Assembly: GCA_903858195.1 (NCBI GenBank)
Contig: CAIOHW010000145.1
Coordinates: forward strand, 1-5,777
Direction: 5' to 3'
DNA from: Oligoflexia bacterium
GTDB taxonomy: Bacteria > Bdellovibrionota > UBA1018
DNA: 5,777 bases
The notes under the pieces are model-generated. The model was given only the letters and a program-made list of their open reading frames with translations. It did no database searches and was not told the DNA's origin. This document shows positions 1-5,740 of the stretch, one piece after another. Position numbers and translations under genes: made by a program. The stretch's first letter is position 1; each line of letters opens with the position of its first letter.

Positions 1-1
1 C

Positions 2-400
2 GAGTGCCTGCGCGAGGGCCTCTACCTCAAGGGTCCCAAGCACATCAGCGGTGACATCTCGGGAAGGATGGCGATTCTCGGTGAGACCCATACGGGTAGT
101 TTTGCGGTTTCGCTCGAGGAGGCCTGTTATCTCGGGATTGTTTCGAGGATCACTGGGAAGCTGGCGGGTCGAATCGATGCCTCAAACCAGGACATTGCGA
201 GTGAGCTCTGCAACCAGATCTTCGGCTCCGCCAAGGTCACGCTCAATTCCATGGGGCATTCCATCCGGCAGGGCCTGCCCGAAGTCCGGCACCAGGTGCG
301 GCACTCGGTGGTGCACCCGATTGAGGGGCCTTGTGTTGCGATTCGGTACTCGACTGAGTTCGGGATCTTCCAGATCGAGGCCGTGCTGACGGAGAAATAG
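2..400 (+). CDS. CheX-like chemotaxis phosphatase domain protein (5' partial)
   Basis: This is the C-terminal 132 residues of a protein whose start lies left of the window; the frame is open from base 2 to the TAG at 398-400. It matches the CheC/CheX/FliY-type fold. An 'GDISGRMAIL' strand opens the domain, followed by a helix containing 'YLGIVSRITGK', then 'ELCNQIFGSAK', then a closing 'FGIFQIEAVL' strand. The 'ELCN' stretch (Glu at 203-205, Asn at 212-214) fits the ExxN catalytic pair that CheX uses to dephosphorylate CheY-P. Only one such motif is visible, as in CheX rather than CheC. In known systems CheX is cytoplasmic and resets the motor signal. Stand-alone CheX-like domains also occur outside classical chemotaxis clusters, and no chemotaxis gene is visible beside this one, so the cellular role is open. 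An internal ATG at 68 falls inside the fold and is unlikely to be the real start. The family assignment is fairly sure, the partner is not. Confidence 0.8.
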   Translation, partial: ECLREGLYLKGPKHISGDISGRMAILGETHTGSFAVSLEEACYLGIVSRITGKLAGRIDASNQDIASELCNQIFGSAKVTLNSMGHSIRQGLPEVRHQVRHSVVHPIEGPCVAIRYSTEFGIFQIEAVLTEK

Positions 401-404
401 AATC

Positions 405-436
405 AGGGGGTGAAGGGGAATCCATCCCATCCCCCT
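405..436 (+). terminator. Possible weak terminator hairpin after the CheX-like gene
   Basis: AGGGGG (405-410) is complementary to CCCCCT (431-436), and inner GGGA/TCCC pairing can extend the stem. It begins five bases after the CheX-like stop, the right place for a terminator. No T-tract follows; the sequence runs on as CGCGCCCCGCGC, so this is not a standard intrinsic terminator. It may simply be base-composition bias. Confidence 0.25.
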
Positions 437-474
437 CGCGCCCCGCGCGACTTTCAGGTACTCCAGCCTTACGC

Positions 475-1446
475 ATGGGGAACAATCAGAGTTTTTCCTC
501 TCGCACCACCCGCTTGATCCTTCTTGCAGCCTTGGTGCAGCTGCCACAACTATCACACGCCACATGGCTGGTGATGGGCACGCGGCTCGAGGTGAGGGCG
601 TCGGGCTGCAAAGACCCCAAACGCATCACGCCAGAAAGAGTTGCAAAGCTCATTCAAGAAACCGAACGGCGCTACTCGACTTGGACTCCCGACTCGGAGC
701 TCTCGCGATTGAACGCGGGCCGCAATGTCGCAAAGGCCAGTCCTGAGCTCGTGGCCGAACTCGAGACCGTGCTCACGATCAGTAGCCGCTGGAAGGGGGC
801 CTTTCATCCGGGGCTCGGACGCTGGGTGCTCGCCTCGGGAGTGCGCACGGGGAGGCTTAAGCCCATTCCAGAAAGTCTCGGCCGCCCGCCCGAGTTTGTG
901 GGCAGAGGAGTGGGCGCGGTGCTGAAAGACCCTCGCTGGGTCTTTGAAGAAGGGGGATTTGCCAAGGGTCTGGCGCTCGACCTTGCGGCCGCACAGGCGG
1001 GCGCGCCGGGGGAAGACGCGTGCGAGCTCGAGGTGAATCTGGGAGGACAAATCCTGCACCGGGGGGCAAAGCCCATTCGAGTGCAGATCGCCTCGCCGAC
1101 CGACCGAAGCCGTCCCTGGGTGGAGATCACGATTCAAAACGCGTCCATCGCGACTTCGGGGCAATCCGAGAACCCGGGGCACCTGATCGATCCCACCACG
1201 GGACAGCCGGTGGCCTCGCAGGGGTCGGCAACAGCGATCCATGCATCTGCACTCGAAGCCGATATCGCCTCGACCGCCCTTGCCGTGATCGGGTCGAAGG
1301 CGGGCTCGGGTCTCGAGGCTGGCCGTGCGGTCCCACCCGGTGTCGACTGGGTCTACCTGCATCCGGACGGACGCGCGTGGGCGCCCGCCAGGCTCAAGAC
1401 CCGCATCCAAAGTCTCGCCCCGCTCAAATGGCAGTGGGTGGATTGA
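475..1446 (+). CDS. apbE: ApbE family FAD:protein FMN transferase, exported
   Basis: This 323-residue protein has the length and motif order of ApbE, which hydrolyses FAD and links FMN covalently to a Ser/Thr of target proteins in the periplasm. Residues 1-29 form a signal peptide (Arg13, a hydrophobic run, likely cleavage after 'LSHA'). There is no lipobox cysteine, so it is predicted soluble rather than a lipoprotein. Family motifs in order are 'MGT' at 34-36, 'WTPDSELSRLN' at 70-80, 'GGFAKGLALD' at 160-169, 'NLGGQI' at 188-193, 'IATSG' at 225-229, 'HLIDPTTGQP' at 236-245, and 'ADIAST' at 262-267, where Asp263 and Thr267 sit at the usual Mg2+ site. The segment between 'SG' and 'HLIDP' is short and lacks the common Tyr-Arg. 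The ATG at 475 is chosen because it gives a complete signal peptide, although no strong Shine-Dalgarno precedes it. A plausible target is the FMN-binding protein at 4797-5321. The gene is followed by a separate promoter and operator, so it may be transcribed on its own or read through. Confidence 0.93.
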   Translation: MGNNQSFSSRTTRLILLAALVQLPQLSHATWLVMGTRLEVRASGCKDPKRITPERVAKLIQETERRYSTWTPDSELSRLNAGRNVAKASPELVAELETVLTISSRWKGAFHPGLGRWVLASGVRTGRLKPIPESLGRPPEFVGRGVGAVLKDPRWVFEEGGFAKGLALDLAAAQAGAPGEDACELEVNLGGQILHRGAKPIRVQIASPTDRSRPWVEITIQNASIATSGQSENPGHLIDPTTGQPVASQGSATAIHASALEADIASTALAVIGSKAGSGLEAGRAVPPGVDWVYLHPDGRAWAPARLKTRIQSLAPLKWQWVD

Positions 1447-1469
1447 CAAACGCTCCGGAAGCTGATTAT
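1443..1469 (+). promoter_or_regulatory. Candidate sigma70-type promoter of the peroxidase-fur operon
   Basis: A perfect TTGACA (1443-1448) overlaps the apbE stop codon. Fifteen bases downstream, GATTAT (1464-1469) matches TATAAT at four of six positions. Reading ATTATT instead gives a 16-base spacer but only three matches. The -10 side runs into the inverted repeat at 1466-1488, so a repressor bound there would block the promoter. The spacer is shorter than the ideal 17, so the exact -10 is uncertain. Confidence 0.45.
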
Positions 1470-1488
1470 TGAGACTCGTTCTCAATAA
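1466..1488. promoter_or_regulatory. Fur-box-like operator (perfect 9-5-9 inverted repeat)
   Basis: TTATTGAGA, five bases, then its exact reverse complement TCTCAATAA. The central 15 bases, TGAGACTCGTTCTCA, have the 7-1-7 symmetry of Fur boxes and differ at only two positions from TGAGAATCATTCTCA, a common form of the Fur box. The site lies between apbE and the peroxidase gene and overlaps both the candidate -10 element and the first two bases of the AAGGAG ribosome-binding site. A Fur protein is encoded one gene downstream, so autoregulation is the natural reading. A hairpin acting in the mRNA leader is a less likely alternative. Confidence 0.7.
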
Positions 1489-1492
1489 GGAG
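1487..1492 (+). promoter_or_regulatory. Ribosome-binding site of the di-heme peroxidase gene
   Basis: AAGGAG stands eight bases before the ATG at 1501 and fixes that start. Its first two bases belong to the right arm of the inverted repeat at 1466-1488. Confidence 0.8.
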
Positions 1493-1500
1493 CTTTCACC

Positions 1501-2949
1501 ATGATTCGCCTTCCATTCGTGCTCGTCACACTTTTCATTGGGCTTGTGATTGGGCTGGTGTCAGGCACCGAGGGCCAGGCCGCACGCAAGCCTTTGCTGC
1601 GGGGCGAGCTGCCTGAGGTTGAGCTTGGCGAGCGACTGTTCAAGGACCCGCGCTTTTCGCATGCGCAGGACTTCTCTTGCGTGACCTGTCATTTTTCGCC
1701 CGATTTGCGCCGGGGCTATGCCGACTTTCAGGCGCGTACTCCCATCCCTCTGCGTCTGGAAGAAATGCGTGAGGGCGTCAATCTTCCGCAGTTCACGGTT
1801 CGCAATACAACGGCACTGATTGATCTGTTCTGGGGCGAGAAGCCCGGAAGCTCGAACCTTCTGCACTCGGATGGCGAATTTGAAACGCCCGAGGCACTCG
1901 TGGTTGCCGGGCTCACGGGCCGGAACATGGGGTGGCTTGCTTCTGAAAAGTCGGCCGCGCGCCTGCGCATCGCGGAGGTGGCCAGACTTTACCCCGAGAT
2001 CGTGGGCGAAGGCGGAGAGCGCCTTTCGGATGACGAGGCGATCGAGCGCGTTGCCGGGCTCATTTCAGCCTACATGCGGAGCCTCGAGTTTTCGAAGGAC
2101 GAGCAGGGAGAGTTCAATGGATCTCCCTACGACCACTTTCTGGGGCAAAATGGGCTTCCGCCCCGGCCGGCAGCGGGAGAGTCGCCCAAGCAGTATGGTG
2201 AGAGGCTCATGCAGGAGATCGAGAGCCTTGAACGCAGGGGCGCGCTCAAGTGGGTGAGCGAAGGCCCCAAGGGCGCGAGGTTTGAGCGCCACGATCAGGA
2301 CTTTGCCTTCGGTGCGCGCGAGCTCGAAGGTCTCAAGATCTTTTATGCAACCGAATCCGGTCGCGCGATCCGAGGCAGGAACGGGGTGGGAAATTGCGCC
2401 ACCTGCCATGCCCCGCCTGCGTTCACTGACTTTCGCTTCCATAACACCGGGGCAAGCCAGGAGGAGTACGACCAGGTTCATGGGTTTGGGAAGTTCATGA
2501 CTCTTGCCATCTCGCGCTCCCTTGAGCCGAATTCTCCTTCATCCCAGTTTGCCCAGATTCCGGATCTCGCCCATCCGGAGCGCGCGGATCTCGGTGCGTG
2601 GAACCAGATGGGGAGCCATAAGCCGGTATTGCTGGCACAGATGCGTGAGACATTCTGCGGGGTCGTGCCGGTGTTTTCGAGCTGCAGTGTTGCCGAGCTC
2701 GACGAGGCTTCGATCGGGGCCTTCAAGACGCCGACCCTCAGAAACCTGGGCCACAGCGGACCGTACCTCCATACGGGCAACCGGCCCAGCATCGCAGCCG
2801 CCATCCAGATGTACATTCCGGCGGGAGTGCTGGCCCGAAGAGGACTGCTCCGCAGCGCCGATCCCGAAATGGCAGGCGTGGTCCTCACGGGGCGCGATCT
2901 TGCGCCACTGGCTGCCTTTGTCGAGGCTCTGAACGAAGACTATGAGTAG
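1501..2949 (+). CDS. Di-heme cytochrome c peroxidase / MauG-family protein, enlarged
   Basis: The product is 482 residues, well above the 320-350 usual for bacterial di-heme peroxidases. Residues 1-28 are a signal peptide or anchor ('LVTLFIGLVIGLVSG'). Two heme c sites are clear: Cys60-Val-Thr-Cys63-His64 and Cys299-Ala-Thr-Cys302-His303. The family's C-terminal signature is present as 'GAFKTPTLRNLGHSGPYLHTG' up to Gly426. The hemes are 239 residues apart, where about 150 is typical; much of the excess lies in a charged stretch around residues 205-265. At the position of the peroxidase Met ligand or the MauG Tyr ligand the sequence reads Met437-Tyr438. My alignment favours Tyr438, which would be MauG-like, but this is uncertain. 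Cys386 and Cys395 may form a disulfide. Family members reduce H2O2 or carry out long-range oxidation in the periplasm. The protein is first in the operon, behind the Fur-like operator. The fold and heme content are certain, the reaction is not. Confidence 0.93.
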   Translation: MIRLPFVLVTLFIGLVIGLVSGTEGQAARKPLLRGELPEVELGERLFKDPRFSHAQDFSCVTCHFSPDLRRGYADFQARTPIPLRLEEMREGVNLPQFTVRNTTALIDLFWGEKPGSSNLLHSDGEFETPEALVVAGLTGRNMGWLASEKSAARLRIAEVARLYPEIVGEGGERLSDDEAIERVAGLISAYMRSLEFSKDEQGEFNGSPYDHFLGQNGLPPRPAAGESPKQYGERLMQEIESLERRGALKWVSEGPKGARFERHDQDFAFGARELEGLKIFYATESGRAIRGRNGVGNCATCHAPPAFTDFRFHNTGASQEEYDQVHGFGKFMTLAISRSLEPNSPSSQFAQIPDLAHPERADLGAWNQMGSHKPVLLAQMRETFCGVVPVFSSCSVAELDEASIGAFKTPTLRNLGHSGPYLHTGNRPSIAAAIQMYIPAGVLARRGLLRSADPEMAGVVLTGRDLAPLAAFVEALNEDYE

Positions 2950-3466
2950 GCTCAAGTGCGGACGCAGCGCACCGGCTCCGCGTCCCATCAGCACGGCTGA
3001 GATCGATGCGTGCCGCGAGAGGCTCTCGGCGTATCTGGCTCTTCATTCCCTCCGGTTCACCGAACCCCGGTGGAAAGTGGCACAGGCGATTCTTTCTGCC
3101 GGTAGGCACCTCGACTCGAGTGAGATTGTGAGCCGCGTTCACGCCGTGAATCCGGGCGTCGGCGCGGCGACGGTTTACCGCGCGATCAAGCTCTTGTGTG
3201 ATGCAGGGATTCTCGAAGAGTCACACCAGGGATTTTCGGGCCGCACGGTCTATGAACTTGCCGGAGACGAGCACCACGACCACATCTTGTGTACGGACTG
3301 CGGAGCCGTGTTTGAGTTTCATGATGAAACTCTCGAGTCTGCGCAGGAGCGCATCTCGAGACGGGAAGGGTTTGCGTTGGCGGGTCACCGCCATGTGCTG
3401 ATGGGCCGCTGCGAGAAACTTTCCTCAGCACGGCGGATTCGAAAAATTTCAGGAGAAGCATCATGA
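2942..3466 (+). CDS. fur: Fur family iron-responsive transcriptional regulator
   Basis: The 174-residue product has an N-terminal winged helix with 'ATVYRAIKLL' as the recognition helix (Thr77-Val78-Tyr79-Arg80), and a C-terminal metal-binding and dimer domain beginning 'HHDHILCTDCG' (111-121). Ligands aligning with E. coli Fur are present: His56, Glu105, His111, His112, Asp113, His114, Glu125 and His149. Glu125, in 'VFEFHD', sits where PerR has its diagnostic Asp, so this looks like Fur rather than PerR. For structural zinc, Cys117 and Cys120 are present and Cys157 matches E. coli Cys133, but the last Cys of the usual C-terminal pair is missing ('GRCEKLSSARR'). An N-terminal extension of roughly 25 residues precedes the first helix. 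The ATG overlaps the peroxidase stop by eight bases with little Shine-Dalgarno signal, suggesting translational coupling. It probably binds the operator at 1466-1488. It may be an operon-specific paralogue rather than the cell's master Fur. Confidence 0.93.
   Translation: MSRLKCGRSAPAPRPISTAEIDACRERLSAYLALHSLRFTEPRWKVAQAILSAGRHLDSSEIVSRVHAVNPGVGAATVYRAIKLLCDAGILEESHQGFSGRTVYELAGDEHHDHILCTDCGAVFEFHDETLESAQERISRREGFALAGHRHVLMGRCEKLSSARRIRKISGEAS
3451..3455 (+). promoter_or_regulatory. Ribosome-binding site of the porin gene, inside the end of fur
   Basis: AGGAG lies seven bases before the ATG at 3463. It is a clear Shine-Dalgarno within the fur coding end, so the porin can be translated strongly despite the four-base ATGA overlap. 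Confidence 0.75.
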
Positions 3467-4800
3467 AGACAGAGTTCAGTGTCGTTTCTGGCATCGTTGC
3501 CATCACTCTCGCGAGCGCCAGCTCCGGTTTTGCTGCTGAAGGCCGCTCCGCCCCCGTCTCAACTGCCGAGCTTGAGCGTCGTATCGATCTTCTGGCGCAG
3601 GAGATCGAGGGCTTGAGGCTGGGAGAGGTAGCAGCCCGAGCCGACCAGATGCAGTATGGTCTGGGGCCTGCTGCGTCGAAGGTTTATCGCACCAAGCAGG
3701 GGGTCTCGATCGGCGGGTACGGCGAGGCTGTGTACCAGAACTTCGATGCCACCCGCGATTCGGGTGTCGATGCACCGCTGCAGGACCAGATCAACCTTCA
3801 GAGGCTCGTGCTCTACTTTGGTTACAAGTTCAGTGACCGGCTGGTGCTCAATACCGAACTTGAGTTTGAGCACGCAAGCAGCGCCGGCAATCGTTCGGGC
3901 CAGAACGGGTCTTGGGGACTTGAATTCGGTTACATCGACTATCAGTGGGATCCGCGTCTTGGCCTTCGAGCCGGAAACCTGCTCATCCCCATGGGATGGA
4001 TCAACGAGCTTCATGAGCCCACCGTATTTTTGGGTGTGCGCAGGCCGGATGTCGAGCAGGCGATCCTGCCCAGCACTTGGCGCGAGAACGGAGCCGGGAT
4101 CTACGGAGACTGGGGGAGCCTGAGCTACCGCTCGTATGTCGTGAACGGCTTTGATGCCGGAAGCTGCCGGGGAACCTCCTGTGGCAACGGCGGTTTTGAT
4201 GCGTCTGGAATTCGCGGAGGCAGGCAGAACGGATCGCGGGCACTCGCGCAGGATCTTGCGTGGGTGAGCCGCCTCGACTGGATGCCCGTAGCCGGGACAA
4301 CGCTCGGTGGCTCGGTCTATGTCGGAGATGCAGGCCAGGATCAAACGACCGAATCCATCGAAGACGTGCCGCTTCGAATCGCCGAGCTCCACTTCGAATA
4401 TCGCCGCTCGGGCTGGGAAATTCGCGGGCTTGGCGCGCACACCTGGATTGGAAATGTTTCAGGCCTGAATGCCGCGCGTGATCCTGCACTCACGGGATCG
4501 GCCGGTGTGGGGTCGCGTCAGTACGGATTTTACGGTCAGCTGGGGCGTGCCTTTGGTGCGGGCTCCGGACTCGTGACCACTCCGTTTGTGCGCCTCGAGC
4601 AGTGGGACACTCAGGCCGAGGTGCCGGCTGGATTTTCGCGCGATCCGGCGCGCCTGCAGCGAAACCTCACCTGGGGTGTGCAAGTCAGGCCAAACGGTGT
4701 GGGCGAACAGCTTGTGCTGACGGCCGAGCTGCAGAATTTTTCAAACGGAGCGGGGACTGGGCTCGATCAGCTCAACCTCGGCATGGGGTTCATCTTTTGA
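3463..4800 (+). CDS. Outer-membrane porin with N-terminal coiled coil
   Basis: The product is 445 residues. A signal peptide covers residues 1-25 (Lys2, hydrophobic core, cleavage near 'GFAA'). A short coiled coil follows, with heptad-like 'ELERRIDLLAQEIEGL' from about residue 36; in related porins such segments trimerise or reach into the peptidoglycan. From 'GVSIGGYGEAVYQNF' onward the sequence alternates hydrophobic and polar residues with frequent Gly, Tyr and Trp, as in a beta-barrel, and it ends in 'LGMGFIF' with the C-terminal Phe needed for outer-membrane insertion. It resembles the phosphate-selective (OprP/OprO-like) porin group in general character, but the substrate cannot be read from sequence. 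There is no plug domain or TonB box, so it is not a TonB-dependent siderophore receptor. Cys235 and Cys240, in a Gly-rich stretch, are unusual for a porin. The ATG overlaps the fur stop as ATGA and has AGGAG at 3451-3455. Confidence 0.88.
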   Translation: MKTEFSVVSGIVAITLASASSGFAAEGRSAPVSTAELERRIDLLAQEIEGLRLGEVAARADQMQYGLGPAASKVYRTKQGVSIGGYGEAVYQNFDATRDSGVDAPLQDQINLQRLVLYFGYKFSDRLVLNTELEFEHASSAGNRSGQNGSWGLEFGYIDYQWDPRLGLRAGNLLIPMGWINELHEPTVFLGVRRPDVEQAILPSTWRENGAGIYGDWGSLSYRSYVVNGFDAGSCRGTSCGNGGFDASGIRGGRQNGSRALAQDLAWVSRLDWMPVAGTTLGGSVYVGDAGQDQTTESIEDVPLRIAELHFEYRRSGWEIRGLGAHTWIGNVSGLNAARDPALTGSAGVGSRQYGFYGQLGRAFGAGSGLVTTPFVRLEQWDTQAEVPAGFSRDPARLQRNLTWGVQVRPNGVGEQLVLTAELQNFSNGAGTGLDQLNLGMGFIF

Positions 4801-5321
4801 GGGCGAGCTCGCTTCAGGCCGCCAGTGTGCTGGTGGTGGGGCTTTTGCTTCCCCTCGTCGTGCACGCGCGCGTAATCCAGCACACCGAGTCGTTTCTCGA
4901 TGAGCTCTCGCAAGGGTGCAGTCGCACGCGAAGCACGCACTACTTGACCGAGGCGCAAAAGGGGCGTCTGCCCGGGGGGGTGGCTTCGGTGATCGTGCGC
5001 CATCGCATCGGGTGCAGCGATCGCTTTGTTTACTTTGACTCGCACCGAGTGCGCTCACAGGCCGAGACGCTTGCCGTGGTGGTCGATGCCAGGGGACGGG
5101 TGGATCAGGTCCGCGTGCTCTCGTTTGACGAGCCCGAGGAGTACCTTCCCAAGCCCAAGTGGTTTTCGACTTTCGGCGAAAAGCGCCTTTCTCCGGGGCT
5201 TGCGCTCCAGAGTGAAATTCCGATGATCACGGGGGCGACCCTGTCTGCGCGAGCTGCGACCGACTCAGTGAGGCGCATCCTGTCGGTGCATGCCGAGCTG
5301 GGTGCCGGGGATGTTCCGTGA
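4797..5321 (+). CDS. Periplasmic FMN-binding-domain protein, probable ApbE substrate
   Basis: From the TTG at 4797 the product is 174 residues. Residues 1-24 make a textbook signal peptide (Arg2, then 'VLVVGLLLPLVVHA'), the main reason for this start; the frame also stays open upstream inside the porin gene, but that part is only porin sequence read out of frame. TTG overlaps the porin stop as TTGA. The C-terminal part (about 85-165) is an FMN_bind domain: strand 'ETLAVVVDARGRVDQVRVLSF', the 'PKWFSTFGEK' segment, then 'ITGATLSA' at 144-151. This is the [S/T]GAT-x-[S/T] motif in which ApbE links FMN to the Thr (here Thr148), as in NqrC and RnfG. The N-terminal part has 'HYLTEAQKGRL', which such stand-alone proteins often share, plus Cys41 and Cys73, which could form a disulfide. 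Its likely role is one-electron transfer in the periplasm, fed by the downstream membrane protein. The partner and final acceptor are inferred. Confidence 0.87.
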   Translation: MRASSLQAASVLVVGLLLPLVVHARVIQHTESFLDELSQGCSRTRSTHYLTEAQKGRLPGGVASVIVRHRIGCSDRFVYFDSHRVRSQAETLAVVVDARGRVDQVRVLSFDEPEEYLPKPKWFSTFGEKRLSPGLALQSEIPMITGATLSARAATDSVRRILSVHAELGAGDVP

Positions 5322-5740
5322 ATCTTCGCACACGCGTGATTTTTCACTCAGCCAATGCTGCCGTGAGCGTGTCGGGCCTGATCTACGCTGCTGCAATGTG
5401 GGTTCTCGAGAAGCCGCCGTCTGAGTACGGCACTCCGATCCATCCGCTTGAGCCCGCATTCAAGGGTGCCCATCTCATGGCAGCCCCCCTCATGGTCTAC
5501 GCGCTGGGCTGGATCTGGCATGCCCATGTGCAGGGGCAACTCAGGCGCGGCGGCCCGCGAAAGCGCCGCTCAGGGCTTGGGCTCGTGATGCTTGCGGCCC
5601 CGATGATCCTTTCGGGCTCAGCCTTCCAGCTTGCGGTGGACGAGGGGTGGCGCACGTTCTGGTCCCAGCTTCATCTGTGGAGTGGAGTGCTTTGGGTCGT
5701 GGCTTCGCTGGTGCATCTCAGGCGCCCAGGGCCTCGGTAG
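5318..5740 (+). CDS. Four-helix membrane protein, probable di-heme cytochrome b
   Basis: The product is 140 residues from a GTG at 5318 that overlaps the previous stop as GTGA. Four membrane helices are visible, near residues 12-30, 52-70, 86-106 and 117-134. The loop between helices 2 and 3 (Arg76, Arg77, Arg81, Lys82, Arg83, Arg84) and the C-terminus ('LRRPGPR') are basic, so both ends should be cytoplasmic. Histidines lie at the helix ends: His52 and His119 on the periplasmic side, and His10, His68/His70 and His133 on the cytoplasmic side. That spacing could hold two b hemes, one near each face, as in cytochrome b561 and DUF4405-like proteins. I infer that it takes electrons from quinol and passes them to the flavoprotein encoded just upstream. 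No FAD or NAD(P)H domain is present. The membrane topology is solid; heme binding is inferred from histidine placement. Confidence 0.75.
   Translation: MNLRTRVIFHSANAAVSVSGLIYAAAMWVLEKPPSEYGTPIHPLEPAFKGAHLMAAPLMVYALGWIWHAHVQGQLRRGGPRKRRSGLGLVMLAAPMILSGSAFQLAVDEGWRTFWSQLHLWSGVLWVVASLVHLRRPGPR

Noticed and set aside
182..565. Minus-strand open frame spanning the CheX-apbE gap
   Set aside because: It overlaps two well-supported plus genes and reads as low-complexity Arg/Pro-rich sequence without a family signature.
553..1485. A 310-codon open frame on the minus strand opposite apbE
   Set aside because: It is antisense to clear ApbE motifs, its translation is rich in Arg and Pro with no recognisable domain, and such open frames are expected in GC-rich genes.
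1466..1488. The inverted repeat read as an intrinsic terminator of apbE
   Set aside because: The stem is AT-rich at its base, no T-tract follows, and it runs directly into the ribosome-binding site of the next gene; an operator explains it better.
3559..4440. A 293-codon open frame on the minus strand opposite the porin
   Set aside because: The plus strand shows a signal peptide, barrel pattern and C-terminal Phe; the minus translation has no recognisable motif.
3463..4800. The barrel protein read as a TonB-dependent siderophore receptor, suggested by the Fur context
   Set aside because: At 445 residues it is too short, and it has neither a plug domain nor a TonB box; a coiled-coil porin fits.
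4974..4980. Run of seven G bases inside the FMN-binding protein gene, a possible phase-variation tract
   Set aside because: Seven Gs in a GC-rich gene is unremarkable, the frame is intact across it, and it reads as an ordinary Pro-Gly-Gly-Val stretch.
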